Source: Lacticaseibacillus yichunensis (GTDB taxonomy: Bacteria > Bacillota > Bacilli > Lactobacillales > Lactobacillaceae). From it: DNA of 40,634 nucleotides. Below, piece after piece: positions 24,448 to 32,878 of this stretch. Location of the stretch: the NCBI RefSeq assembly GCF_003946405.1, contig NZ_RHOG01000025.1, positions 1 to 40,634 on the forward strand, in the 5' to 3' direction. The notes below the pieces were generated by a model, which was not told where the DNA came from, did no database searches, and was given only the letters and a program-made list of their open reading frames with translations. Numbering within the stretch: the first letter of the stretch is position 1; each line of letters starts with the position of its first letter. A program made the position numbers and the translations under genes.

Positions 24448-24859
24448 TGGCGACCTCCCTTGGCTCGACGACTGTGACAACCGTCTGTCCGACGTAATCC
24501 TCGATTGTTCGACCCTTAAGCAGGCAGACAGCCAAGTTGACGATCAGCAGCGGAATCCCGATCACTGGGGTGAAGAATAGTACTTTCGTCACTTCGCGAA
24601 TGCCGACAAACATCACGTTTTGACTGGCGAGCTTAGCCGTATCGACCTTCAAATGGCCGAAATATTTGCCGACAGTCTGCCCGTGAAAGCCAGTCAAAGC
24701 CACGATATTGTACAAGACGAAGATTGCTTGGCCGAGCAGATCGGCATTGCGAGTCGACGTATGAAGTCCAAAAACAAAGATGATCACAGCTGGCACATAA
24801 GCAACAATGAAGTCAATCAGTCCAGCAAGCGCCCGAACAATCGTATAGCGTGTATGCAT
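24434..24859 (-). CDS. RDD-family membrane protein
   Basis: A 141-residue protein from ATG 24859 (MHTRYTIVRALAGLIDFIVAY), preceded by GGAGG 7 nt upstream. The RALAGLIDF segment carries the Arg and Asp pattern of the RDD domain. GQTVGKYFGHLKV in the middle is the typical conserved stretch after the second helix. Three to four membrane segments. RDD proteins occur beside many transport operons and some act as ion antiporters; the role here is not known. It is the first gene after the promoter at 24902-24930, so it is induced together with the sugar locus. Confidence 0.82.
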   Translation of the reverse strand: MHTRYTIVRALAGLIDFIVAYVPAVIIFVFGLHTSTRNADLLGQAIFVLYNIVALTGFHGQTVGKYFGHLKVDTAKLASQNVMFVGIREVTKVLFFTPVIGIPLLIVNLAVCLLKGRTIEDYVGQTVVTVVEPREVANETK

Positions 24860-24901
24860 CTTCCCGCCTCCATTTCGCACTTGTAAGTGATTTCATAAAC
24901 A

Positions 24902-24940
24902 ACCATAATTCCGAAAACGTTTTCGGTCAAGCGCTTTCTT
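24902..24940 (-). promoter_or_regulatory. Promoter, perfect LacI-type operator and cre box at the head of locus 2
   Basis: Minus-strand -35 TTGACC (24925-24930) and -10 TATGGT (24902-24907) are 17 bp apart. A perfect 16-bp palindrome CCGAAAACGTTTTCGG (24911-24926) fills the spacer, and a cre box AGAAAGCGCTTGAC (24926-24939 region) overlaps the -35. This gives specific repression and glucose repression at one promoter. Confidence 0.78.
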
Positions 24941-25088
24941 TAAATTTCATCGAACTCTAATGTGTAGACCAATTGTCAGCTACGTTGCTAATGGCGATTG
25001 GGGCCGCTTATCAAGCGCCGATTGGGACACCGCTGTACATATGCCACCGCCTCTAATTATAGAAGGAAAAAAACCTTCCGCCTACTTT

Positions 25089-26306
25089 CTATGCCCGTGG
25101 TGCTTGTCGTTCCTCTTTCCGCCAAGCCCCCGGTGTCACGCCCAGCGTGCGCTTGAATTGCCGGATGAAGGTGGTCACATCCCCATACCCGACCTTCTGG
25201 GCCACTTGGGCGATGCTGAGCGTGGGCATGGCTGTCAGGAGCGAGGCCGCCAGTTGAACGCGAAGCTGGTGCTTTAGCTGAGGAAAAGAGGCGTTGAAGG
25301 TTGCTTGAAGCAGCTGGGCCACGCGCTCTTCGGATTGGTGAAAATGTGCGGCTAGGGCTGGCAACGTCAGCGGGTCGCAGCAGTGTTCCACGAGGTAGGC
25401 ACCGATCGTCCAGCCGTCGTTCACGCTTAGCATTTCGGTTGCCTGTTCGCTTCGCGTCTGCGTCTTGTTTCCCGGCTTCTCCCCTGCCCGATACGCGCCT
25501 GGGGTCATGCCGTGAATGGCGGTGAAACGGGCGTAGAAGGTGCTGGGTGAGCGGTAGCCGCAGATCATGCCGATTTTGCGCAGGGTCAGCTCGGGAAACT
25601 GCATGAGGCCGGTCGCGTTGCGGATACGGACTTGGTCGAGGCAGGTCGCAAAATCGCGGCCGGTAACTTGCCTGAGCATCGCCTCCACGGCCTCGCCGGA
25701 ACAGCCCAGCGCAGTGCCCACTGCGCTGGCGGTGAGCGGGGCTTGGTGATGCAGCTGAAGATAGGCCAGGGCCTGGTATGGGGTCGGCGGGGCCGGCAGG
25801 ATGGCGCGCTTGCCGATCTGGAGGAAGTGTTCGAGCAGGCTGATCAAAGCGACGTTGAGGTTCGCGCTTTGGGGGTCGTTGCCGGCATTTAAGGCCAATT
25901 GGCAAAGCGGCGTCAGGGCTGCCTGCTGGGCGGGGTTGAGGTGGACCAGTGGCGGTTGTTGCTCAAAGTTTTTCAAAGCGGCTCGGTAGCGCCCCTGCTG
26001 TGTGGCCGTCAGAAGCAGTAGGCCCAGCGAGGCGCGGACATGAATCACTTGCAGCGCCCGATTTTCCCCGCCGAAATGATGCACGTGATAGGGCAAAAGT
26101 TGGATGAGGTCACCGGCTGAGAGCGGGATGGGGCGGGTGTTGACGATAAGTGCGCCGCGGCCGGCCAAAACGTAGTAAAACTCCGGTTCGTTGGCGTAAT
26201 GGGGGCTGTCTGGACGGGTGATTGTTTCGCCCCAGAGGCGCATTTCCTGGGGGCGATAGTCATCAGTCAAGTAGTCGGCACTCACATAGGGATAGTTTTC
26301 TGTCAT
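25089..26306 (-). CDS. AraC-family regulator with cupin and two AraC-type DNA-binding domains
   Basis: A 405-residue regulator. Start at ATG 26306 (MTENYPYVSAD), set by AAGGA 8 nt upstream. An N-terminal cupin-like sensor domain is at about 36-92 (EPEFYYVLAGRGALIV, GDLIQLLPYHVHHF). A first AraC-type helix-turn-helix region lies at about 185-273, ending IGMICGYRSPSTFYARF...GMTPGAYR. A second complete one lies at about 301-398, ending VAQKVGYGDVTTFIRQF...GVTPGAWR. Having two such domains in one chain is unusual; the first has a weaker N-terminal helix-turn-helix. It is divergent from the epimerase gene with 111 nt between them, so that gene is the likely target. Confidence 0.85.
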   Translation of the reverse strand: MTENYPYVSADYLTDDYRPQEMRLWGETITRPDSPHYANEPEFYYVLAGRGALIVNTRPIPLSAGDLIQLLPYHVHHFGGENRALQVIHVRASLGLLLLTATQQGRYRAALKNFEQQPPLVHLNPAQQAALTPLCQLALNAGNDPQSANLNVALISLLEHFLQIGKRAILPAPPTPYQALAYLQLHHQAPLTASAVGTALGCSGEAVEAMLRQVTGRDFATCLDQVRIRNATGLMQFPELTLRKIGMICGYRSPSTFYARFTAIHGMTPGAYRAGEKPGNKTQTRSEQATEMLSVNDGWTIGAYLVEHCCDPLTLPALAAHFHQSEERVAQLLQATFNASFPQLKHQLRVQLAASLLTAMPTLSIAQVAQKVGYGDVTTFIRQFKRTLGVTPGAWRKEERQAPRA

Positions 26307-26417
26307 GGGTTGGTCCTTCCGAACAGTTGACGGTTTTCTGCCGATTTTTCTAGTCATGAGCATCGTACACTTATTGTGAAGTCAATAACAGGTCACTCAT
26401 CGAAAGGAGTCTTTCTT

Positions 26418-27398
26418 ATGTCTAAGGTGTTTGTGCTCGGCGGGACTGGGTTCTTGGGGTATTACACGACGAAGGAATTGCTGGCGCGGGGGTATCAGGT
26501 GAAGACGATGGCCTTGCCACCGGTGCCGGCGGACAATTTGCTGCCAAATGAGGTGGAACTGTCGCTCGGCAATATCAATGAGTTGTCGGATTCAGCGATC
26601 GAGGCGCTGCTGGCGGATTGCGAGGGGTTTGTTTATGCGGCGGGCGCGGATGAGCGCGTGGTACCGGACGCGCCGGCGCTGAGCTTCTTTTATGAGGCAA
26701 ATGTCCTGCCAACGCAACGCATTGCCCGGCTTGCCGCGCGTACTGGGGTGAAAAAATTCGTGGTGTTTGGCTCCTACTTCGCGGAATTTTCCGAGCGCTG
26801 GGCGGATTCGATGCCTGGGCTGAAAAATGAGCCTTATCCGAACACGCGGCTGCTTCAGGAACAGGTCGCTTTTGCCGAGGGCGAGGGTAAGATGACGGTG
26901 TCGTCGCTGCGACTGCCTTACATTTTTGGGACGATGCCGGGCCGGATGCCGCTATGGAAGATGTTCGTCGATCAGATCCGGGACCAGCCTGTTTTCCCTG
27001 CCCTACCAGGCGGCACGGCGATGGTCACGGTCGAGCAGGTGGCGGAGGCCGCAGTAGGTGCGCTGGAAAATGGCGTGCATCGCGGGACTTACGCGATCGA
27101 TGCGCTGAACATGACCTACAAGGACTTCTACGAAATGATCGTTGAAGCGCTGGGGCAAGTGGGCAAAACGCAGATCCCGGTGGTGACGTACGATCAGGTC
27201 CAGGCGCAATACGAGGCGATGGATGCCGCAGTTGCCGCTCAGGGCAAGGAGCACGGGATTCACATCGCGACCACAGGCCAGATCCAGGCGCGCGAGCTGT
27301 ATCTGGACCCGCAGGACACGATGCCGGTGCTGGGCATCCGGGAGCATGATGTCAAAGCAGCGATTCGCGCGAGCTTGGAGAAGGCCGTGCGGGGTTAG
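26418..27398 (+). CDS. NAD-dependent epimerase/dehydratase-family oxidoreductase
   Basis: A 326-residue extended short-chain dehydrogenase. The Rossmann motif GGTGFLGYY is at residues 8-16 of the chosen start; the adenine-side motif (GFVYAAGAD) and the catalytic-type region FGSYFAEF...YPNTRLLQEQ follow. The usual YxxxK is changed: the Tyr-Pro-Asn-Thr-Arg stretch has Arg where Lys is expected, so activity may be altered. ATG 26418 was chosen because AAAGGAG lies 8 nt upstream. The substrate is unknown. It is alone between the divergent AraC-type regulator and a strong terminator, so it is probably that regulator's main target. Confidence 0.85.
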   Translation: MSKVFVLGGTGFLGYYTTKELLARGYQVKTMALPPVPADNLLPNEVELSLGNINELSDSAIEALLADCEGFVYAAGADERVVPDAPALSFFYEANVLPTQRIARLAARTGVKKFVVFGSYFAEFSERWADSMPGLKNEPYPNTRLLQEQVAFAEGEGKMTVSSLRLPYIFGTMPGRMPLWKMFVDQIRDQPVFPALPGGTAMVTVEQVAEAAVGALENGVHRGTYAIDALNMTYKDFYEMIVEALGQVGKTQIPVVTYDQVQAQYEAMDAAVAAQGKEHGIHIATTGQIQARELYLDPQDTMPVLGIREHDVKAAIRASLEKAVRG

Positions 27399-27471
27399 CA
27401 GGCGCGGTTGCCGGGGAAAGACGACGGCTCTGTGGACAGATGTCTCACTGAATAATTGAATGCTAGGCATG

Positions 27472-27511
27472 AGCCGGACTGACACGATCACGTGTTGGCC
27501 CGGCTTTTTTT
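27472..27511 (+). terminator. Intrinsic terminator after the epimerase gene
   Basis: Nested stem of GCCGG/CCGGC outside ACACG/CGTGT, ending in a run of seven T (27505-27511). It lies about 75 nt past the stop of the plus-strand epimerase gene and looks like a strong rho-independent terminator. Confidence 0.85.
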
Positions 27512-27950
27512 GTGTCGGGCTGCTCACCATTTTCTGGGCTGACGCCTCACCAATTTTAGGTGCTGTGTCCCAAACATCCTATATAGGAAGAAACACGCCA
27601 ACCAGCTGGTGAAAAAGCATAGGCCCTGTTGTTAAAGAACGCTAATCTCGACATTTAAATAACTTTCAAAAAGCACATTACGGCCAGTGCAGAACAACCT
27701 CCCACCGATTCTCAAATAATCCCGGAACCGCCCCGAACAGGACACTATTGTCCGTTGACTTTCAGGATTCCACATGTCCTGAAAACACGCGTTATGGTTT
27801 CAGCTCTGCCCGCTTTCCGACCAACTTTTATAACACACATTTGCAATATGCCATTTAATACAATAACAATTTACGAAACTTGCGGTGAATAGAAATAACC
27901 GTTTGTTACACTCAAGGCAGATACATAACGGCGAATGGTTGGACTGGGGG
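27512..27950. other. AT-rich intergenic region before the WxL locus
   Basis: About 440 nt without a plausible gene. It is more AT-rich than its surroundings. It holds an 8-bp inverted repeat TTTCAGGA/TCCTGAAA (27760-27784), a smaller GGACA/TGTCC repeat (27740-27753), and near its end an extended -10 TGTTACACT (27904-27912) that could start transcription of the lectin/WxL gene. The G-rich ribosome binding site of that gene follows at 27945-27952. Confidence 0.5.
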
Positions 27951-27958
27951 GTATCGCT

Positions 27959-30442
27959 TTGAAACGACGGGCTGAGACATTATTCATGGTGATCATGTTG
28001 ATCATCTCGACAGTGCTGCTGCCGGGGCGGCCGGCGCAGGCTGCGGCGGATGGGTTTCCTGTGGCCCCGCCTGCCTCGACGCTGCGGGCGTCTGACTTTT
28101 TTAATAAGAGTACCGCCAATCCGTCGAATTTTCCGAATATGTCGGCCTTTAGCACCTCCTATCCGCAGGCGCTGGTGGTGACCGGGAAGACTAAGACCAA
28201 GAGCTGGCAGATCGGCGGGATGTGGTCGAAAAACAAGATCGATCTAAATAGTGCCTTCACTTATGACACCTGGCATTATTTTGGCTCGGATCCGCAGCAC
28301 GATGCCGATGGGATGACGTTCACCTTGCAAAATGATCCGGCGGGCAATGGCGCGTATGGCTCCCCTGGTGGTGGGCTCGGCGCGTATCCGTGGTCGACGG
28401 ACGGCACGAGCACGACCGCCATCGTCAAGACTTACATTCACAACGCGCTGTCCATCGAAATGGATAGCTGGTGGAACGGCTCTGGGGTCGCGGATGACCA
28501 GTTCGATATCAATTATCCGAACACATTCGGCGTCGGCCATTTAGGCGTGGTGCGGCCCGGGGATGATCCGTTGAAGTCGACGAATTCTCGGACGGTTGGG
28601 CACCTGCAGTACATTCAGCTGAAAAATCCGCTGTCTAATGGTAAGTTTCGGCACTTTGTTGTCACCTGGACGCCGCAGGTCACTTACCAAAACGGAACGC
28701 GCATTCTCGGCGGGGACTTGACGTATTCGCTGGATGACGACCCGACGCAGGGCAGCACGTTCCATATCGACAACGTTCTGACGTATTTCAAATCGGATCA
28801 GGTGTATTACGGCTACACAGGCGCAAGTGGCGCCAATCCGACCTTCCAGGCGGTGGCGTTGATCAAGACGCCGCAAAATGCCCAGCCGGTGACGGTGAAT
28901 TTTGTCGACACAACGGGCAAGGCGATCGCAACGCCGGTGATCATTCCCGGGGATCCGAACAACTCGTGGGATGCAGCGACGCGGCGGCCGGCGTGGATCA
29001 AGTATCAAAACGATTGGTACCAGTACACGCAGCACTACACGGCCAACACGCCGGATGGCCAGGACCACGGCCATTTTTCCGCGACCACGCCGTACACGGT
29101 GACGTATCAGTATCAATTGCGCCAGCCGCCTGCGGAGTATGTGTTGAAAAAATCGTTGCGCAATGACTCGACTGGCGAGACCACTTTTTCCACTGAGACA
29201 GACGGTCATGATGGTGATCTGGTGACGTATCAGCTGGACTTCACGAACTTGGCGGGGTTGAGCAATGGGGTGTTGAAGGACTTGCTGGATGCGTCAACGG
29301 TGTACCAAAACGGGTCGCTTCAGATCGCGGATGCGGATACGAATGGGGCGTTCACGAGCGCGGATGACACCAGCTTCAAGCAAACTGGCACGATCAATTT
29401 TCCGTACACGATCGCGGATGGTGATGGGTTCAGTGTGCGTTTTCAGGTGAAGATCGCGCGTGCTGGGACGGCGGAGACCATTCTCAATCAGGCCAGTGTG
29501 GTCAGTGGCGGGACGACGATGCAGTCGAATCAAACGACGATCAACTTGCCGCCGGTGAATGGGACGGTGACGTTCCGGTATGTCGATCGCAGCTCGGATA
29601 TGGCAAACCCGACCGAGATCGCCCCTTCTGTGACGGTCACGGGGCCTGTTGGGCAGGCGGTGTCCACGGTGGATGGCGCGGCAATCCGGCCGAAATCGAT
29701 TGCTGGCTGGACGGTGGTCGATCAGGCCACAAGCGTTGACCTCACCACGGCGAGTTTTGATCAGGCCAGTGTGCTGGATCCGCATTTTGATACGGCGCCG
29801 CTGGTGATCACGTACCGGTATGAGCGGCCGATGTTAAAGCTGAGCGTGGATCAGACGCTGGATTTCGGGGAGTTCACGGATCAGCAGGTCGACCGCACGT
29901 ATTATATCGGCGAGAACCAGGCGAAAACGCATCAGGCGTTGCCGTTTGGGGTGACGATCGAGGATTACTACGGGGTGGCCAACTGGCAGCTGAGTGTCAA
30001 GCAAGATGGGCAGTTCACGTCAAACGCCAACCCAGACTCGCAGGATGCGGAGCTGCACACTGCCCATGAGTTAACGGACGCGACGCTGTATTTGCTCAAT
30101 CCGACGCTTAAGCGGACCAATGATGCGACGTCGCCGAGTTGGGCCACGGAAGATGATGCGGCGTATGCGGCGCCTTCGGATCTGGCGCTTGATTCGGCGG
30201 CGACCACGCCGACAATTCTGGCGACACTGACGCGGACGGGGCATTTTCTGGATCCGGATGCGACCACGGCTGAGGCGACTGGAACGAAGTACGACACCAG
30301 CGGTTTTGGCACGTGGCGGCTGAATTTTGGCGATGAGGCGAGCGGCGCGACGAGTGTGGGCCTGCATGTGCCGGCCAGCACCACGCGCTATCACACGCGG
30401 TATGAGACGACGCTCACGTGGAATCTGTCACTTGTGCCATAG
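27959..30442 (+). CDS. Large secreted L-type-lectin / WxL-domain surface protein (CscC-like)
   Basis: About 828 residues. The TTG start at 27959 is chosen because GGGGGGT lies 6 nt upstream and the product begins with KRR and a hydrophobic signal ending PAQA. Rough domain order is: L-type lectin-like domain (30-270; DGMTFTLQND, SIEMDSWWNG, GHFRHFVVTW-like stretch); a MucBP-like repeat (VTVNFVDTTGKAIATPV); a DUF11-like beta-rich repeat (EYVLKKSLRND...GDLVTYQLDFTN); a second MucBP-like repeat; and a C-terminal WxL domain (LDFGEF, WQLSV, LTWNLSLVP). WxL domains bind peptidoglycan non-covalently and lectin domains bind glycans, so this is probably an adhesin or plant-polysaccharide binder. It starts a locus with two DUF916 proteins and a small WxL protein. 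Confidence 0.9.
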   Translation: MKRRAETLFMVIMLIISTVLLPGRPAQAAADGFPVAPPASTLRASDFFNKSTANPSNFPNMSAFSTSYPQALVVTGKTKTKSWQIGGMWSKNKIDLNSAFTYDTWHYFGSDPQHDADGMTFTLQNDPAGNGAYGSPGGGLGAYPWSTDGTSTTAIVKTYIHNALSIEMDSWWNGSGVADDQFDINYPNTFGVGHLGVVRPGDDPLKSTNSRTVGHLQYIQLKNPLSNGKFRHFVVTWTPQVTYQNGTRILGGDLTYSLDDDPTQGSTFHIDNVLTYFKSDQVYYGYTGASGANPTFQAVALIKTPQNAQPVTVNFVDTTGKAIATPVIIPGDPNNSWDAATRRPAWIKYQNDWYQYTQHYTANTPDGQDHGHFSATTPYTVTYQYQLRQPPAEYVLKKSLRNDSTGETTFSTETDGHDGDLVTYQLDFTNLAGLSNGVLKDLLDASTVYQNGSLQIADADTNGAFTSADDTSFKQTGTINFPYTIADGDGFSVRFQVKIARAGTAETILNQASVVSGGTTMQSNQTTINLPPVNGTVTFRYVDRSSDMANPTEIAPSVTVTGPVGQAVSTVDGAAIRPKSIAGWTVVDQATSVDLTTASFDQASVLDPHFDTAPLVITYRYERPMLKLSVDQTLDFGEFTDQQVDRTYYIGENQAKTHQALPFGVTIEDYYGVANWQLSVKQDGQFTSNANPDSQDAELHTAHELTDATLYLLNPTLKRTNDATSPSWATEDDAAYAAPSDLALDSAATTPTILATLTRTGHFLDPDATTAEATGTKYDTSGFGTWRLNFGDEASGATSVGLHVPASTTRYHTRYETTLTWNLSLVP

Positions 30443-30454
30443 GAGGACAAATGG

Positions 30455-31489
30455 TTGCGTAAACAATTATGGAGGTGGGCGCTTGCCCTAGCGCTAGCGG
30501 CAGTTGCCTTGGCGCCGGGTCAGTTGACCCAGGCCGCGAGCCAAACGGAAACAACGGATTTTGAGGTGCAGCCGGTCTTGCCTGATGCCCAGACGAATAT
30601 GAACCTCAACTATTTTGATCTGGTATATGAAAAAAATACGACGCACACGATTCAGATGCGCGTGCAGAATTTTTCCGATAAGAATATCACGGTGAAAAGT
30701 GACCTGCGCAATGCGTATACGCAGATCGGCGGCGGGATCGATTTCATGCCCGCGACGAAGGACTTGGATCGCTCGCTGAAGCATCCGTTCACGACGTTGG
30801 CAAAATTGGCGGCGGGCGATGACACGATCAAGCTCGCGCCCAAGCAGATGAAGGTCATCAGCGCCACGATCAAGATGCCCACTGCGGATTACAAGGGCCT
30901 GATCTACGGGGATTGGCACTTCATCGAGCATGTCGATAAGGGCGCGACCAGCTCCAATGCGGTGGGGTCCAACTACGCCTATTCGGTCGGGGTGGTGTTG
31001 CGCGGGCATGATGATGCGATTTTTCCCGACTTGAAATACGACATGACGGAAGCGATTCTCTATCAAAAGCATCCGGCGCTTGGCATCACGCTGTGCAACA
31101 CGGCGGCGATGGCGATGTCCAAGGTCAGCGTGGATGCGGCGATCAGTGGTCCGGATGGCGCGGTGCGCAGTTATCAGGCAACGAATTTGATGATCGCGCC
31201 GAATTCTAAGGTCGTGTTCCCCGTTTCGTGGAGCTACGACACGATGAAACCGGGCACGTATCAGATCAAGGTGACGGTCAAGGGCGTCAATACGCAAAAT
31301 CGGTTCCCGGTGAGCTGGGCGTTCAAGAAACAGATGAAGGTCACCAGCGCGGCGGCGGAAACGGTGAATAAACAGGCGATCCACAAGCCGGTCAACCACT
31401 GGCTGTACGCAAGCATCGGAACGGGTGTGGCGCTTTTGCTGAGTCTGGGGGCGTTAGGATGGGCAATCAAACTGCGGCCACGGGGCTGA
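30455..31489 (+). CDS. DUF916/DUF3324 cell-surface protein (CscA-like), first copy
   Basis: A 344-residue membrane-anchored surface protein. It has a signal peptide (ending LTQAAS), the DUF916 beta-sandwich beginning FEVQPVLPDAQTNMNLNYFDLVYEKN, the second domain with GDWHFIEH and SYAYSVGVVLRG-like features, and one C-terminal transmembrane helix followed by LRPRG. Family members bind WxL proteins and peptidoglycan, linking the WxL complex to the membrane. The start is TTG at 30455, 8 nt after AGGAGG; a nearer ATG at 30451 gives only MVA before a stop. It is 12 nt after the lectin/WxL gene. Confidence 0.9.
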   Translation: MRKQLWRWALALALAAVALAPGQLTQAASQTETTDFEVQPVLPDAQTNMNLNYFDLVYEKNTTHTIQMRVQNFSDKNITVKSDLRNAYTQIGGGIDFMPATKDLDRSLKHPFTTLAKLAAGDDTIKLAPKQMKVISATIKMPTADYKGLIYGDWHFIEHVDKGATSSNAVGSNYAYSVGVVLRGHDDAIFPDLKYDMTEAILYQKHPALGITLCNTAAMAMSKVSVDAAISGPDGAVRSYQATNLMIAPNSKVVFPVSWSYDTMKPGTYQIKVTVKGVNTQNRFPVSWAFKKQMKVTSAAAETVNKQAIHKPVNHWLYASIGTGVALLLSLGALGWAIKLRPRG

Positions 31490-32661
31490 AAACGAGGCTT
31501 GGTTGGCGCTTGGGGCGACGGCGTGTGCGACTTGCGCGGACCTGGGCCGCTGTGCGGGGCAGGTTGCGCGAGATTCGCGGGCTACGCAAGTTTCGCCGGT
31601 TTCGCGACCTGGCCCTGAGCGTGGCGGTTGCCTCGGGGGTAGCACTGGTTGGCTTTGGGCTGGCTGAAGCGGCTTTGCCGACGCGGCCGGTGGCGGCGGC
31701 CAGCGACCAGGGTCTGATGGTGGCGCCGGTGTTGCCCAGCGACAATCATGTCGGCAAGGCGGCGGGCTATTTTGACCTGACGCTGCCGACTGCCGAGGCG
31801 CGCGAGGTGACGGTAACGACGTACAACGCCAGCAAGCGCCCCATCACCGTGGACATCGCGGTGCTCGATGCCACCACGAAGACCAATGGCCAGGTGGTGT
31901 ATGAGGCCGAATCCTCGCCGGATAGCCAATTGGTGATGCCCAGTGCCAGCTCGTTCATCAAGGCGCCAAAGTCGGTGCGTTTGGCGGCGGGCCAGCAGAA
32001 AAACGTGACGATCACGGTGGCGGCGTCAAAAATTGCCCCTGCCGGCTATTACCTGGGCGCGTTGCGGTTTTCGGCGCTGGTGCCGGCCACTGGGCAGCGC
32101 GATGTGCGCAACGAGTTGGCCTACACGATCGCGCTGGCGCTGCGGCGCGGCCAGCTTGTCAGCGGATTGGCTTCGCTGGCCGTGACGCAGCCGAGTCTGC
32201 GCGCGACGACTAAGGGTGTGGTGTTTGAGGCAACGGTCACGAATGCTGCGCGGGCGCTTTTGAAGGATGCGACGGCGAAGGTCACGTTGACGAATGCGGA
32301 AAGTAGCTTTTTATCCCAATCTTTTCGCCAGCCGCTGAGTCGCATCGCCCCGCAGACCGAATTTTCCCTGACGCATTTGTTTCAGGGGCAAAAGCTGGTG
32401 GCCGGCGCGTACCGGATGACGACGACGTTCACGCTGGCGGGTAAGTCCACCACGCGTGTGCAGTACTTGCAGGTGGCGCAAAGCGGTGCGGTGCAGGCAA
32501 GTTCTAAGCAGGCGTTCAGCCGGGCGAAGGATCGCTGGCGGTATGTGAAAAGCGGCGGCATTGGGCTGGTCATCTTGGTGCTGGGCCTTTTGGTCTGGCG
32601 CGGGTGGCGGCGGCACAGTCGCAGGAAAGGAGGTGATGCCATTGAGCCGACTGATCGCTAA
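31459..32661 (+). CDS. DUF916-type cell-surface protein (CscA-like), second copy
   Basis: A 400-residue protein of the same class as its upstream neighbour but clearly diverged. A hydrophobic signal (ALSVAVASGVALVGFGLAEAALP, about 52-74) is followed by a DUF916-like domain starting LMVAPVLPSDNHVGKAAGYFDL, a second domain (AYTIALALRRGQ onward), and a C-terminal membrane helix at about 364-384 with a basic tail. The first 50 residues are very Arg-rich and unusually long for a signal peptide n-region; a later GTG or TTG start is possible. The ATG at 31459 has GGGGG and TTAGG upstream and overlaps the previous gene by 31 nt. Confidence 0.85.
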   Translation: MGNQTAATGLKTRLGWRLGRRRVRLARTWAAVRGRLREIRGLRKFRRFRDLALSVAVASGVALVGFGLAEAALPTRPVAAASDQGLMVAPVLPSDNHVGKAAGYFDLTLPTAEAREVTVTTYNASKRPITVDIAVLDATTKTNGQVVYEAESSPDSQLVMPSASSFIKAPKSVRLAAGQQKNVTITVAASKIAPAGYYLGALRFSALVPATGQRDVRNELAYTIALALRRGQLVSGLASLAVTQPSLRATTKGVVFEATVTNAARALLKDATAKVTLTNAESSFLSQSFRQPLSRIAPQTEFSLTHLFQGQKLVAGAYRMTTTFTLAGKSTTRVQYLQVAQSGAVQASSKQAFSRAKDRWRYVKSGGIGLVILVLGLLVWRGWRRHSRRKGGDAIEPTDR

Positions 32662-32797
32662 GTTTTCTTATCCAAAGGTCAAATGGGCGCTGATCATTTT
32701 ATCGGCTCTCCTGCTGGTCGCATTTGTTGTCAGTCTCGTGTTTACCGTCAAGACGTACAACGATTTCAATACATGGAAGACGATCAACTTGTTCTGA
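32642..32797 (+). CDS. Small single-pass membrane protein of the WxL locus
   Basis: A 51-residue protein starting at TTG 32642 (MSRLIAKFSYPKVKWALIIL). GGAGGTG lies 7 nt upstream of this TTG but only 1-2 nt from the in-frame ATG at 32636, so the TTG is preferred. One strongly hydrophobic helix (about 16-38) is followed by a short polar end (KTYNDFNTWKTINLF). It overlaps the end of the second DUF916 gene by 20 nt. There is no LPxTG signal, so it is not a CscD-type anchor protein. The role is unknown; it may help to assemble the WxL complex. Confidence 0.65.
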   Translation: MSRLIAKFSYPKVKWALIILSALLLVAFVVSLVFTVKTYNDFNTWKTINLF

Positions 32798-32803
32798 TCG
32801 TCT
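32778..32803 (+). terminator. Hairpin before the small WxL gene
   Basis: Perfect 9-bp arms AGACGATCA (32778-32786) and TGATCGTCT (32795-32803) with an 8-nt loop overlap the stop of the 51-residue protein. A second small stem CGCGG/CCGCG follows at 32829-32844. There is no clean T tract, so this may be a partial terminator or a leader that stabilises the WxL mRNA. Confidence 0.45.
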
Positions 32804-32878
32804 GGGGTAGTTTAACAGGGTTTTATACCGCGGTCTGGGCCGCGATGTAGAAAATATTTTATTAGGAGGAATTTCACG

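Noticed and set aside
25040-25088. A hairpin with GGAAGG/CCTTC around seven T after the AraC-type gene
   Set aside because: The T run is in the loop rather than after the stem, so it does not make a standard terminator; kept only as a note.
25057-25905. A 282-residue minus-strand frame rich in Arg and Pro
   Set aside because: It overlaps the AraC-type gene on the same strand in another frame and has low-complexity composition without domains.
30494-31399. A 301-residue minus-strand frame opposite the first DUF916 gene
   Set aside because: His/Arg-rich composition typical of an antisense shadow; the plus-strand gene has clear family features.
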